This document shows, piece by piece, positions 36,818-46,987 of a stretch of 64,000 nt of DNA. The notes under the pieces are model-generated. The model saw only the letters and a program-made list of their open reading frames with translations, was not told the DNA's origin and ran no database searches. The stretch's first letter is position 1; each line of letters begins with the position of its first letter. Source of the stretch: Nocardioides agri (GTDB lineage: Bacteria; Actinomycetota; Actinomycetes; Propionibacteriales; Nocardioidaceae); contig NZ_JACEIC010000001.1 in the NCBI RefSeq assembly GCF_013778305.1, positions 558,001 through 622,000 on the forward strand. Direction: 5' to 3'. Position numbers and translations under genes: made by a program.

Positions 36818-38148
36818 CCGTCACCGACGCGACTGCCCGCCGGCTCCAGGCGCGGCTCGCCCACGCCCAGACCACCGGGCGGTTGCCGTCGGTCGTGGCC
36901 GGCCTGGTCCGCGACGGGGAGCCGATCTGGTTCGGCGTCCACGGTGGCCCGGCGGTCGAGGGCCACGACCCCTACGACGTGCAGTACCGCGTCGGGTCGA
37001 TCACGAAGACCATGACGGCCGTGCTCGTGCTCCAGCTCGTGCGCGACGGGCGGATCGGACTCGACGACCCGGCCTCGACCGTGCTCGGCGACGTCGGGTA
37101 CGCCGACCGCTCGGTGCGCACGCTGCTCGCCCACAGCTCCGGCATGCAGTCCGAGCCGGTCGGCTCGTGGTGGGAGCGGTCCGCCGGGCTGTCGTGGGAC
37201 GAGCTCATGACCGCCAACGACGGGTCGCGCGCGGTCTTCCCGACGCACCAGGAGTTCCACTACTCCAACCTGGGCTACGCGCTGCTCGGTGAGCTGGCCG
37301 CGCGGATGCACGGCACCACCTGGTGGGAGGCCGTGCAGCAGCGCATCCTCGACCCGCTCGTCCTGACCCGCACGTCGTACCTGCCCGAGGGCGCGGCGGC
37401 GCCAGGCTGGTCGGTGCAGCCCTACGAGTCGACGCTTGTGGCCGAGCCGGCCACCGACACCGGCGCGATGGCGCCGGCCGGACAGGTCTGGGCGACGATC
37501 ACCGACCTCGCGCGCTACGCGACGTTCCTGCTCGAGGGGCACCCCGACGTGCTGTCGGCCGACGATCTCGCCCAGGCGTACGGCCCGCAGTCGGGCAACC
37601 CCAAGGACGGGGTGCGCTATGCGCACGGGCTGGGCTTCCAGCTCTTCCCGGGAGGATCGGGCACGCTGGCCGGTCACACCGGCTCGATGCCCGGCTTCCT
37701 CGCGACCGTCCTCGTCGACCGCGGACGCCGCGTGGGCGGCGTGGTGCTCGCCAACGCCACTGTCGGCTACTCGCCGGCCGCGATCGTCACCGAGCTGCTC
37801 GACGAGCTGGAGACGTGCGAGCCGACGGTCGCGCCCGCCTGGACGCCGTCGCCGCCGCTCCCGGCCGAGCTCGCCGGCGTCCCCGGGGTGTGGCACTGGG
37901 GCAACACCCCGGTCGTGTTCGCGATGGAGGGTGCCGAGCTGGTCGGCCGACGCGGCGGCGTGGAGAACTACCGGTTCGCGGTCCGCGACGGTCGGGTCGT
38001 CGGCACCTCCGGCTACCACGCCGGCGAGGAGCTGCACGCCGTACGCCGCCCGGACGGCAGCGTCGGGCACCTGGACATCGCGACGTTCGTCTACACCCGC
38101 GAGCCCTACGACCCCGACGCGCCGATTCCGGGCGGCCACCCGGTCTGA
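36814..38148 (+). CDS. Serine hydrolase, beta-lactamase/class C PBP family
   Basis: A 444-residue protein with the class C motifs SITK (nucleophile Ser in [14 protein letters not shown]) and YSN ([18 protein letters not shown]), and GHTGSMPGF in place of the third KTG motif. A C-terminal beta-domain (about 340-440) follows. It may be an esterase, D-aminopeptidase or cell-wall peptidase; no signal peptide is evident. It is translationally coupled to gcvP (GTGA overlap), so glycine may also induce it. It converges on the next gene with four bases between stops. Confidence 0.85.
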
Positions 38149-38152
38149 GGCG

Positions 38153-38695
38153 TCAGTCGACGATCGACGTCTTCGTCACCTTCAGCCGGAAGCGGAACGC
38201 GTTGTCGCACGTGAGCGCGCCGGTCTCGCCGTCGTACGTGGCGGTCAGGACGGGCGCGAGCAACAGGTGCGTGCCGGTGGTGACGATGCGCAGGCCGCCG
38301 TCGTTGGGGATGACCTCGCGGATGTGCTCGGTCTCGCCGGTGGGCTTCGCCGTGCCGGTGATCGTCAGGCGGTGGCCTCCGACCTTGGCGGCGGCACGCA
38401 CCTTCGTGCCTGTGACGAACGGCTTCTTCTTCTCCAGCGACGCGCCGGCCTCATCAGGCGTGCCGTCGGCGACGAGCAGCTCGAGGAAGTTGCCGAAGGT
38501 CCGGTTCTGGTAGATGTTCGCGCGGACCGGCGTGTCGCCGACCGTGCCGGTGCACTCGATGAGGGTGCCGCGCTCGTGGCTGGTGCCCTCGGTCATGGGG
38601 TCGGGGCTCTGGGCCGAGGCCGTGCCCGCGCCCAGCCCGACGAGGGCTGAGGTCGCGGCGACGGCCAGGGCGCCCGTGAGGAGCTGGGATCGCAT
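38153..38695 (-). CDS. Secreted hypothetical protein
   Basis: A 180-residue protein with a clear signal peptide (MRSQLLTGALAVAATSALVGLGAGTASAQ, cleavage after ASA). The mature part has two cysteines (LIECTGTVG and ALTCDNAFR) that could form a disulfide, and beta-rich sequence. No domain is recognised. A start twelve codons upstream exists but would put polar residues before the signal peptide. Confidence 0.75.
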   Translation of the reverse strand: MRSQLLTGALAVAATSALVGLGAGTASAQSPDPMTEGTSHERGTLIECTGTVGDTPVRANIYQNRTFGNFLELLVADGTPDEAGASLEKKKPFVTGTKVRAAAKVGGHRLTITGTAKPTGETEHIREVIPNDGGLRIVTTGTHLLLAPVLTATYDGETGALTCDNAFRFRLKVTKTSIVD

Positions 38696-38742
38696 CTCGG
38701 TATCGCTTTCTGGTGGGTGTGGATCGAACACCCTGGATACGC

Positions 38743-38759
38743 CCGGCCGGTCCGGCCGG
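38743..38759 (-). terminator. Short GC hairpin between two minus-strand genes
   Basis: CCGGCCGG-T-CCGGCCGG, two self-complementary octamers just after the end of the PmbA-type protease gene. A cruciform or simple terminator is possible; the one-base spacer makes it an imperfect hairpin. Confidence 0.35.
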
Positions 38760-38783
38760 TTGCATGCGAGACCGAAGAATCTC

Positions 38784-40172
38784 CTACTGGGCCTGGGAGA
38801 CGCTGGACATGTTGAAGTCCGGGACCCGCAGTGCCGGGGTCGCGGTGCGCGAGAAGTAGTCGTCGCCCCACTCCCGGCTGAAGCTCGGCACCGTCGCCGA
38901 CGCGTGGGTGAAGCGGCGCAGCAGGTCGACCGGGCTGTCGTTGAAGCGGAAGTTGTTGACCACCCCGGTGATCTCGCCGCCCTCGACCAGGTAGACGCCG
39001 TCGCGGGTCAGCCCGGTCAGCAGCAGCGACTGCGGGTCGACCTCGCGGATGTACCACAGGCAGGTGAGCAGCAGCCCGCGCTCCGTGCCGGCGACGAGGT
39101 CGTCGATCGAGCCGGCGGCATCTTCGACCTCGAGCACCAGGTTGTCGATCGCGGGGGTGACGGGCAGGCCGGTCATCGTCGCCGAGTGCCGGGTCTGGAC
39201 GAGCGCGGTGAGCTCGCCGTCGCGGATCCAGTCCGTGCGCTCCAGGGGCAGGCCGTTGTCGAAGACCGAGGACTCGTTGCTCGACTGGGCCGCGGTGACG
39301 AACGGCGCGCTCTGGATCGGCGCGTACGCCGGGTCGGAGAACAGGTTGACCCCTGCCGCCGCGATGCGCTCGCCGACCCGGGTGCCTCCGGCGCGGTCGC
39401 TGTAGACGGACTGTCCCTCGTGGGCGACCCGCGCGCCGGCGTACCAGTAGGCGTCGATCATCAGGTCGGCGACCGCACTCGGCGGCAGGATCGTGTCGTA
39501 GCGGCCGGCCGGCAGGTCGACGGAGCGCGCCGCCCACCCGAGCCGCCGGGTGAGCTCGGCATCGAAGGCCAGCGGGTCGACGTCGGTGAAGTCGCGGGTG
39601 GCGCCGCCGACCCAGGCGCTGGTCGAGAGGTCGGCCGGCTTGCCGGTGCAGCCGTAGTGCCCGGTCGGCTGGACGTGGCGCAGCCGCAGTCCGGTGGTGG
39701 AGCCGAGGTACGTCGTGGTCATCTCGTGGTTGACGAACCCGTAGAGCACGCGCCGCTCGGCCGAGGCGCGTCCGAACGCCTCGCCGAGTGCCGGCGCGAG
39801 CGCATCGTAGACGTGGATGTCGGTCGGCAGGGGCGGGTCGTCCCAGTCGGGGGAGACGCGGTCCTGGGTCAGGTCGGCGGCGTCCTCGGCGGGGCTGGAC
39901 GCGCGGGCGGCGCGGTCGGCGGCGTCCACGAGCGTGGTCACGCCGGCCTGGTCGGTCGCCGTGCCGGTGACCGAGCCGGTGGCGACGCCGTCCGCGCTGC
40001 GCACGAAGGAGATCACCGTGACGTCGACGCCGTGCATGACGCCGTTGGTGGTGAGCGTGTTGTTGGCCCAGCGCAGGTTGGCGCTCGTCTGGTCGCGCAC
40101 GATGACGACGCAGTCGTCGGCGACGGACGTGGCGAGGGCGTGCTCGACGAAGGACTGCGGAGAGATCGTCAT
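38784..40172 (-). CDS. TldE/PmbA-type metalloprotease subunit
   Basis: A 462-residue protein of the TldD/PmbA (modulator of DNA gyrase) family, non-catalytic partner type: no HExxxH motif is present, while the segment [38 protein letters not shown] and the end [12 protein letters not shown] are family-typical. The TldD-TldE heterodimer cleaves unfolded peptides inside its cavity. The ATG overlaps the tldD stop by one base (TGATG), so the two subunits are made together. Confidence 0.9.
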   Translation of the reverse strand: MTISPQSFVEHALATSVADDCVVIVRDQTSANLRWANNTLTTNGVMHGVDVTVISFVRSADGVATGSVTGTATDQAGVTTLVDAADRAARASSPAEDAADLTQDRVSPDWDDPPLPTDIHVYDALAPALGEAFGRASAERRVLYGFVNHEMTTTYLGSTTGLRLRHVQPTGHYGCTGKPADLSTSAWVGGATRDFTDVDPLAFDAELTRRLGWAARSVDLPAGRYDTILPPSAVADLMIDAYWYAGARVAHEGQSVYSDRAGGTRVGERIAAAGVNLFSDPAYAPIQSAPFVTAAQSSNESSVFDNGLPLERTDWIRDGELTALVQTRHSATMTGLPVTPAIDNLVLEVEDAAGSIDDLVAGTERGLLLTCLWYIREVDPQSLLLTGLTRDGVYLVEGGEITGVVNNFRFNDSPVDLLRRFTHASATVPSFSREWGDDYFSRTATPALRVPDFNMSSVSQAQ

Positions 40173-41692
40173 CAGCTGCCCGCCTCGCTCAGGGTGTTGA
40201 GGATCCGAACGCCCCGGAAGAGCGAGGTCGGGCAGCCGTGGCTGACGGCCGCGACCTGCCCGGGTTGCGCCTTGCCGCAGTTGAAGGCCCCACCGAGCAC
40301 CCAGGTGTCCGGGCCGCCGACGGCCTCCATCGAGCCCCAGAACTCCGTCGTCGTCGCCTGGTACGCCGCGTCGCGCACCTGGCCGACCAGCTCCCCGTCG
40401 CGGATCGCGTAGAAGCGCTGCCCGGTGAACTGGAAATTGAAGCGCTGCATGTCGATCGACCAGGACTTGTCGCCGACGATGTAGAGGCCGCGCTCGACCC
40501 GGCCGATCAGCTCGTCGGTGGACGGGCCGTCCGGTGCCGGCTGCAGCGAGACGTTGGCCATCCGCTGGATGGGGATGTGGCCGGGGGAGTCGGCATACGC
40601 ACAGCCGTTCGAGCGGCCACCGTTGAGCTCGGGGTGCAGGTGCCCCATCGAGCGGTCGAGCTGGTAGCCGGTGAAGCGGCCGTCCGTGACGATGTCCCAG
40701 CTCTGGGTCGCGACGCCCTCGTCGTCGTACCCGATCGTCGCGAGGCCGTGCTCGACGGTGCGGTCGCCGGTGACGTTCATAACCGGGGAGCCGTACTGGA
40801 GCGAGCCCAGCTTGTCGATGGTCGCGAACGACGTGCCGGCGTAGTTGGCCTCGTAGCCGAGCGCCCGGTCGAGCTCGGTGGCGTGGCCGATCGACTCGTG
40901 GATCGTCAGCCAGAGGTTGGAGGGGTGGATGACCAGGTCGTAGGTCCCGGCCTCCACGCTGGGCGCCTTGAGCTTCTCGGCGAGCAGCTCGGGCACCTCC
41001 TCGAGCTCGGCGTCCCAGTCCCAGCCGTGCTCGCCGCCGGTGAGGTACTCCCAGCCGCGGCCGACCGGCGGCGCGATGCTCGCCATCGAGTCGAACGTGT
41101 CGGCACCGGCGCCCATGGCCTCGAAGCCGGGGTGCAGACGGATCCGCTGCTGGGTGGTGCGGGTGCCGGCGAGGTCGGCGTAGTACTTGCACTCGTGCAC
41201 CTGGAGCAGGTGGGCCGAGGCGTGGTCGACGGCGGCGCCCGTGCGGAGCCGGTCGGTCCAGCCGACGAGCAGCGCGGACTTCTCCGCGGTCGGCACGAGG
41301 AAGGGGTCGACCTCGTAGGCCGAGACCCAGGTGACGTCGTCGTACGTCGGCTCCGGGGCGAGCTCGACGGGAGTGCTGGTCATCTCGGCCGCGACCTTCG
41401 CGACGGCGACCGCCGACTCGGCGACCCGGACGGCCTCGTCGGCGGTGAGCACGACGCCGGAGGCGAAACCCCACGCGCCACCGTGCACGACCCGGACGGC
41501 GAAGCCGAGGTCCTCGACGTCACTGGCGCCCTGGAGCGTGCCGTCGCGGGCAACCAGCTCCTGGTAGCGCACCCGCTCGAACCGGAAGTCGGCGTGGCTG
41601 GCGCCGAGCTCGGCCGCCCGGGCGAGCGCAGCGTCACCGAGCCTGCGGTGGGGGAGTGCGGTGAACGTCGGATCCAGCTCGCGAGCGCCCAT
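40172..41692 (-). CDS. tldD: TldD-type metalloprotease, catalytic subunit
   Basis: A 506-residue protein with the zinc motif HESIGH (starting at His265, followed by ATELDRALGYEANYAGTSF) and the late C-terminal GGAFNCGKAQPGQVAAVSHGCPTSLF that supplies a third ligand region. With the next protein it forms the TldD/TldE peptidase that processes small peptides, including ribosomal natural products in some hosts; no precursor peptide gene was seen nearby. TAGGTT lies six bases before the ATG, with no ribosome site, suggesting a leaderless message. Confidence 0.92.
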   Translation of the reverse strand: MGARELDPTFTALPHRRLGDAALARAAELGASHADFRFERVRYQELVARDGTLQGASDVEDLGFAVRVVHGGAWGFASGVVLTADEAVRVAESAVAVAKVAAEMTSTPVELAPEPTYDDVTWVSAYEVDPFLVPTAEKSALLVGWTDRLRTGAAVDHASAHLLQVHECKYYADLAGTRTTQQRIRLHPGFEAMGAGADTFDSMASIAPPVGRGWEYLTGGEHGWDWDAELEEVPELLAEKLKAPSVEAGTYDLVIHPSNLWLTIHESIGHATELDRALGYEANYAGTSFATIDKLGSLQYGSPVMNVTGDRTVEHGLATIGYDDEGVATQSWDIVTDGRFTGYQLDRSMGHLHPELNGGRSNGCAYADSPGHIPIQRMANVSLQPAPDGPSTDELIGRVERGLYIVGDKSWSIDMQRFNFQFTGQRFYAIRDGELVGQVRDAAYQATTTEFWGSMEAVGGPDTWVLGGAFNCGKAQPGQVAAVSHGCPTSLFRGVRILNTLSEAGS

Positions 41693-41754
41693 GCGGCGAA
41701 CCTATCGGACGGTGTCCAGCGATTAGCGCGAGAGCGGGCGGGTACCCGCGAGAA

Positions 41755-42228
41755 GTGACTGACGACGACCGCGCCAAGCTGCTCGAGGTGATCGGCGGCA
41801 TCCCGATCGCGATGCTCACGACCTTCGGCCCCGACGGACCGCGCAGCGTCCCGATGGCCCGGCAGGAGGTGGACCCCGGTGCCGAGCTGTGGTTCATCAC
41901 GGCCCGCGACACCGCACACGTGCGGGCCATCCAGGCAGATCCCCGGGTGTCGGTGACCTTCTCGGCAGCCGACTCGTGGGCGGCGACCTACGGCCGCGCG
42001 ACCGTGGTGGACGACCAGGAGAAGCTGCGCAAGCTCTGGACCACGTTCGCCGAGGCCTGGATGCCCGGAGGCCCGGAGGACCCCAACGCCACGCTGCTGC
42101 GCGTCGACGTGGAGCACGGGGAGTACTGGGACACGCCCGGCAGCCGGATCGCGTCACTGATCAGCCTGGCCAAGACCAAGCTCACCGGCGAGACCTACGA
42201 CGCCGACCACGGCTCGGTCGACGTCTGA
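41755..42228 (+). CDS. Pyridoxamine 5'-phosphate oxidase-fold stress protein
   Basis: A 157-residue split-barrel flavin-type protein: IAMLTTFGPDGPRSVPMARQEV, LWFITARDTAHVRAIQADPRVSVTFS, and a C-terminal RVDVEHGEYWDTPGS. This resembles the general stress protein 26 branch, which binds FMN, FAD or F420. The reaction is unknown. The GTG start is divergent from tldD with 62 bases between. It converges on the methyltransferase gene. Confidence 0.8.
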   Translation: MTDDDRAKLLEVIGGIPIAMLTTFGPDGPRSVPMARQEVDPGAELWFITARDTAHVRAIQADPRVSVTFSAADSWAATYGRATVVDDQEKLRKLWTTFAEAWMPGGPEDPNATLLRVDVEHGEYWDTPGSRIASLISLAKTKLTGETYDADHGSVDV

Positions 42229-42234
42229 GTCGCC

Positions 42235-42996
42235 TCAGGCGCGCCCGATCGCGCACCACGCGCTGCCGGTGATGGTGATGGGTCCGTCCCCGAGCTGCTC
42301 GCGCGCGCGGACGCGCAGGCGCCCCTTCCCTGCCTCGTCGAGCCGGGCCACGTGGTCGCCGGCGGGCCCGACGCCCCCGGTGTAGGGCTCCCACCACTCC
42401 GAGAACGAGGCATGGGTGACCCGGATCGTCAGCGTCAGCTGGCGGACCTCCTGAAGGCCGGCGCCCTCGAAGAGGGCGACGAGGTCGCCGTCGCGCTGGC
42501 CGACCAGCCCGGCCTCGTCGTAGGCGCCGGGTTCGACCGCCTCGACCGCGCGCCAGAAGGGCGAGAGCGGGCCGGTCCCGCCGGCGGCGTTGTTCCACGC
42601 GGTCGCGGCGACCGTGCCGCCGGCCCTGGTGACCCGGCGCATCTCTCGAAGGCCGGCAGCGGGGTCGGCCATGAACGGCACGACCAGCTGCGCGAGCGCG
42701 TGGTCGAACGTGTCGTCCTCGAAGGGCAGGTCCTCGGCGCGGGCCTGCTCGACCCGGACGCCCGGCAGACGCTGACGCGCGGCCTCGACGAAGGGTGGCG
42801 CGGGGTCCACGGCCGCGACGTGGTCGGACCCGAGGACGTCGACGAGCCGCCGCGTCAGGACACCCGGCCCGCAGCCGACGTCCAGCACCCGCTCGCCGGC
42901 CGTGGGGCCGACGGCGGCCAGCAGCTCGGTGGCGAGCGGATCCGAGTAGCGACCCATGAACCGGTCGTAGGCCTCAGCGGCCACGTCGAAGGCCAT
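42235..42996 (-). CDS. Class I SAM-dependent methyltransferase
   Basis: A 253-residue protein with motif I VLDVGCGPGVLTRRL, an acidic strand end AAVDPAPPF, and the post-I region RAEDLPFEDDTFDHALAQLVVPFM of the UbiE/Methyltransf_11 group. The substrate is not predictable. TACGGT lies six bases before the ATG, so the transcript may be leaderless. It lies downstream of sbcC on the same strand, 32 bases away. Confidence 0.85.
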   Translation of the reverse strand: MAFDVAAEAYDRFMGRYSDPLATELLAAVGPTAGERVLDVGCGPGVLTRRLVDVLGSDHVAAVDPAPPFVEAARQRLPGVRVEQARAEDLPFEDDTFDHALAQLVVPFMADPAAGLREMRRVTRAGGTVAATAWNNAAGGTGPLSPFWRAVEAVEPGAYDEAGLVGQRDGDLVALFEGAGLQEVRQLTLTIRVTHASFSEWWEPYTGGVGPAGDHVARLDEAGKGRLRVRAREQLGDGPITITGSAWCAIGRA

Positions 42997-43028
42997 GCTC
43001 CGACCGTACGCCGTGCGCGGCCCGCGCG

Positions 43029-45668
43029 TCAGCGGTTGATCGCCACCGTCGATCCGGCGCGCGACTTGGAGACGAGCAGCTGGGTCGGGATCCGGTCACG
43101 CATCTCGGCGACGTGGCTGACGACGCCGACGACCCGGCCGCCGTCGCGGAGCGAGTCGAGGGTGTCCATGACGTCGTCGAGGGTGTCGGCGTCGAGCGCA
43201 CCGAAGCCCTCGTCGACGAAGAGCGTGTCGAGGTCGGCGCCGCCGGCCTCCTGCGTCACCACGTCGGCCAGGCCGAGGGCCAGCGCGAGCGAGACGACGA
43301 ACGTCTCGCCGCCCGACAGCGTCGCGGGGTCGCGGGCCTCGCCGGACCAGTCGTCGCGCACGGCGAGGCTGAGCCCGCCGCGCGTCTCGCCGGCGCCTCG
43401 CCGTCCGGTGTGCTCGAGCGTGTAGCGGCGGTCGCTCATCCGGTCGAGCCGCTCGTTGGCCGCGGCCACGACCTGGGAGAGCCGGTAGGCCAGGACGTAG
43501 GCCGACAGCCGCATCTGCAGCCGGTTGTCGGCCGACTTGCCCTCGACGAAGCCCGAGAGCCCCGTGAGCACGTCGAGCTCGGCGTGGAGCGGCCGCCAGG
43601 CCGCGACAGCGGCGTCCAGGTCGGTGGTGAGCAGCCGGAGGCGCTCGGCGCGCCGACCGGTCTCGGCGGCGTGGGCGTGTGCCTCCCGGTGCCGGCGCAG
43701 CGCCAGGTCGTGGGCCTCGGCCAGCGCACGCAGGTCGGGGAGTGCCGCGGCGGCGATCTCGTCGGCGCCGGCCTCGTCGAGCACCGCTGCGACCGCCGCG
43801 AGCCGGCGCTCGTGCTCGGCGACCCGGCGGGCGAGATCGTCGTAGGCGCGCTCGGCGAGCGCGGCCGCGACCGCCTCGTCGGCGTCCGCGAAGCCGGCGT
43901 GCACGACCGCGGCGGTGAGCGCCTGCTCGGCCTCGGCGAGCGCGGCGCGCGCGCTGGCGAGGCGGTCCAGCGCGGCGAGCGCCGTGCGGGCATCGTGCTC
44001 GGCCTGCCGGAGCACGGCCAGCCGCTCCTCGTCGTAGTCGGCCAGCTCGTCGCGCAGGGCCGCGGCCTCGGTCGCGAGGGCGGCCAGCGAGGCCGCGGTC
44101 GCGCTGATCGCGGTCGCGATCTCGGCCGGGACCGTGTCGACCCGCTCGGTCGCGGCGGCGAGCGACGCGGAGAGGTCCTGGACCTTGCCGGCGAGCGCGA
44201 ACTCGGTCACCGCGGCGTCGTCGGCGGCTCGCTGGGCCTCCTTCTCGGCGACCTCGTCAGGGGCGTCGTGGTGCGCGACAGCCTTGTGCGGGTGGTCGCA
44301 CGACCCGCAGACCGGGCACGAGCCGCCGACGACGAGGCCGGCCGCGATCTCCGCCGCCATCCCGTTGACCCGCTGCTCGCGCAGGCTGACGGCGCGCTCG
44401 CGCTGGTCGAGGGTGTGCTGCCGGGCGGCGACGTGGGCGTCCTCGGCCTCGCGCAGCTGCTGGGTCAGCCGGACGACCAGCTCGCGGCTGTCGATGCGGG
44501 CGCGCTCACCGGACGCGGCCAGCTCCTCGGCCCGGTGCTCGAGCCGGGAGAACTCCGCGCCGACGACCCCGAGTCGACGGGCCAGCGGCTCGAGTGCGCG
44601 GATCCGCGCGGCGCCCTCGACCGCGCCGGCGAGCTCGTGCTCCAGCTCGGGTCGGTCCTCCCGCACGACGGCGGTGCGCGCGGCGCTGTGCGTACGACGG
44701 GCCGCGACAGCGACCCGGTGCAGCGGGACGATGCCGGCCGCGCGGCGAGCGGCCTCGAGCCGGCGCTGGGCCGCGGCATGCTCCTCGCCGGACGCGTCGA
44801 GCCGTCGGCGCTCGGCGAGGGCCGCGTCGACGCGGGCCCGCTGCTGGTGGAGGTCGCGGGCCGCGTCGAGGGTGGTGCGGGCCGTGAGCTCGGCGGCCGC
44901 CGCGTGCTCGGCGGTGGCACCGGCCGCGGTGCACGCCGCGATCGCGGCGGCGTGCAGGTCACGCGCCCACGCGTCCGGCGCCAGGTCCTCCGGCAGATCG
45001 GTGCCGGTGGTCTCGCTGACCCGGCTGACCAGGTCGGAGACGGTCTCGCGGGCCTGCTCGGTGCGCCGCCGCAGGTCGAGGCGCCGGTCGCGCAGCCACT
45101 TCTCGACGTCCTCGAAGCGGCCGGTGCGGAAGAGCTGCTGCAGCAGCCGGTGCCGCTCCTCGGACTTCGCGCGGAGGAAGGCCTGGAACCGGCCCTGGGG
45201 GAGCATCGCGACCTGGGTGAACTGGGCGACGTTCATGCCCAGGAGCCCGGAGACCAGGTGACCGGTCTCGTCGAGCCGGGTGGACTGGGTGACCCAGGCG
45301 CCGTGGACGCGCTCGGCGATCACGACCGAGGCCTGCTCGGTCGTGGTGCCCTCGCCGCGCTTCTTGGGTCGCTCCCACGCCGGGGACCTGGTGATCCGGA
45401 ACCGGCGCCCCGACAGCGTCGCCTCGAGCTCCACCTCGGGGCGGGTGGCGGCGACGGCGAGGTCGGAGCGGAGCCGCTTCGCGGCGTTGCGGTCGCCGGG
45501 GACGTCGCCGTAGAGCGCGAAGCAGACGGCGTCGAGGACGCTCGTCTTGCCGGCGCCGGTGGGACCGGAGAGCAGGAAGAGTCCGGCGGTCGACAGCGCG
45601 TCGAAGTCGACGACGATGGTGCCGGCGAACGGGCCGAACGCGGTCGCGCGGAGTCGGTGGAGCCTCAC
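43029..45668 (-). CDS. sbcC: Exonuclease subunit SbcC
   Basis: An 879-residue SMC-like ATPase: Walker A GPTGAGKTSVLDAV near the N-terminus, long alanine-rich coiled coils, the zinc hook CPVCG (about residue 450), the ABC signature LSGGETFVVSLALALGLA and Walker B LDTLFVDEGFGALD. With SbcD it opens hairpins and trims DNA ends in double-strand-break repair. The GTG start overlaps the sbcD stop by four bases. The C-terminus is complete. Confidence 0.95.
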   Translation of the reverse strand: MRLHRLRATAFGPFAGTIVVDFDALSTAGLFLLSGPTGAGKTSVLDAVCFALYGDVPGDRNAAKRLRSDLAVAATRPEVELEATLSGRRFRITRSPAWERPKKRGEGTTTEQASVVIAERVHGAWVTQSTRLDETGHLVSGLLGMNVAQFTQVAMLPQGRFQAFLRAKSEERHRLLQQLFRTGRFEDVEKWLRDRRLDLRRRTEQARETVSDLVSRVSETTGTDLPEDLAPDAWARDLHAAAIAACTAAGATAEHAAAAELTARTTLDAARDLHQQRARVDAALAERRRLDASGEEHAAAQRRLEAARRAAGIVPLHRVAVAARRTHSAARTAVVREDRPELEHELAGAVEGAARIRALEPLARRLGVVGAEFSRLEHRAEELAASGERARIDSRELVVRLTQQLREAEDAHVAARQHTLDQRERAVSLREQRVNGMAAEIAAGLVVGGSCPVCGSCDHPHKAVAHHDAPDEVAEKEAQRAADDAAVTEFALAGKVQDLSASLAAATERVDTVPAEIATAISATAASLAALATEAAALRDELADYDEERLAVLRQAEHDARTALAALDRLASARAALAEAEQALTAAVVHAGFADADEAVAAALAERAYDDLARRVAEHERRLAAVAAVLDEAGADEIAAAALPDLRALAEAHDLALRRHREAHAHAAETGRRAERLRLLTTDLDAAVAAWRPLHAELDVLTGLSGFVEGKSADNRLQMRLSAYVLAYRLSQVVAAANERLDRMSDRRYTLEHTGRRGAGETRGGLSLAVRDDWSGEARDPATLSGGETFVVSLALALGLADVVTQEAGGADLDTLFVDEGFGALDADTLDDVMDTLDSLRDGGRVVGVVSHVAEMRDRIPTQLLVSKSRAGSTVAINR

Positions 45669-46849
45669 CAGAGGCCCTCCGTGGTGCCGGCGGACACGAG
45701 GACGTCGAGGTCGGGGTCGTCGGCGCAGCAGGCCTCGGTGGCCGCCTGGAGGAGGGCGGACTCGGCCTCGCTGGCGGGTGCGCCGCGCAGCTCGGCGACG
45801 AAGTCGAGCGCGATCGCGTGGTCGGACCGGCCCTGGGTGCGGGCCACCGGGACGGCGCTGGCGCCCTGGCCGGCCGGCTCGAAGGCGATGACCAGCGTGT
45901 GCGGGAAGCGCGCACGGAGCCGCTCCATCGCCTGCAGCGGGCGCACGGCGTCGGTCAACGTCGCGTGGACCCAGGAGTGCTCGTGCCGCTTCAGCGACCG
46001 GTCGGTGAGCAGCTCGTCGACGGTGCCACGCAGCCGGGCGAGCGCGCGCGGCACCGGGGCCGCCACGAACTCCGCATCGCTGAGCCCCTCCGGGCCGAGC
46101 TCGACGAGCCAGGAGCCCTTGACCTGGTCGGCCTCCGAGAAGGAGTAGGCGAGCGGCGAGCCGGAGTAGCGCACCGCGTCGGTGAGCTGGTGCCGCCCGT
46201 GGAGGTGACCGAGGGCGACGTAGTCGACGCCGGTGAAGGTGCTGGTCGGCACGATCGACACGCCCCCGACGCTGATGTCGCGCTCGGACTCGCTGGGCTG
46301 CGCGCCCGCGACGAAGGCGTGCGCCAGCACGACCGATCGGGTGCCCTTCGTGCGGGTGGCGCGGTCGGCGCGCACCCGGCGCATGGCCTCGTCGAGGGCC
46401 GCCTCGTGGGACCGGGCGGGCAGCTGCCAGGGCTCGCGGACCGAGTCGGGGTCGAGGTAGGGGATGCCGTAGACCGCGACGTCGCCGTGCTCGTCGGAGA
46501 GGACGACCGGCGTCCCGACGGTGGCGGCGTCGGTGCGGATGAAGACGCCGGCCGCGTCGATGAGCCGCGAGCTGAACCCGAGCCGCTGGGCGGAGTCGTG
46601 GTTGCCGCTGGTCAGCACGACCTGGGCCCGGCTCGCGGCGAGCCGGGCGAGCGTCTCGTCGGCGAGCCGGACCGCGTCGACGTGGGGGAGGGCCCGGTCG
46701 TAGACGTCGCCGGCGACGGCGACCAGGTCGACCCGCTCCCGCTCGACGACCTCGAGCAGGTGGTCGACGTACGCAGCCTGGTGCCCGAGCATGCCCTCGC
46801 GGTGGAAGGACCGCCCGAGGTGCCAGTCGGAGGTGTGGAGGATGCGCAC
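45665..46849 (-). CDS. sbcD: Exonuclease subunit SbcD
   Basis: A 394-residue Mre11-type nuclease with all metal-binding phosphoesterase motifs: HTSDWHLGRSF, AGDVYDRALP, LTSGNHDS, VLAHAFVAG and LGHLHGRH. It partners SbcC. TAGCGT lies six bases before the GTG, so initiation is likely leaderless. A GAGGCGG/CCGCCTC inverted repeat (46863-46884) sits directly upstream of that -10 element and may be an operator. Confidence 0.95.
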   Translation of the reverse strand: MRILHTSDWHLGRSFHREGMLGHQAAYVDHLLEVVERERVDLVAVAGDVYDRALPHVDAVRLADETLARLAASRAQVVLTSGNHDSAQRLGFSSRLIDAAGVFIRTDAATVGTPVVLSDEHGDVAVYGIPYLDPDSVREPWQLPARSHEAALDEAMRRVRADRATRTKGTRSVVLAHAFVAGAQPSESERDISVGGVSIVPTSTFTGVDYVALGHLHGRHQLTDAVRYSGSPLAYSFSEADQVKGSWLVELGPEGLSDAEFVAAPVPRALARLRGTVDELLTDRSLKRHEHSWVHATLTDAVRPLQAMERLRARFPHTLVIAFEPAGQGASAVPVARTQGRSDHAIALDFVAELRGAPASEAESALLQAATEACCADDPDLDVLVSAGTTEGLW

Positions 46850-46987
46850 ACCGCAACGCTAGGAGGCGGCACCGACACCGCCTCGCACCCACGCCGAGCG
46901 GTCGGGTGTGATCTGCGGACCGCGACCAATCCGGAGGCCGCTGGGCACCGAACCACGACCAGCACTCCCACACCAGGACGGCACGCC

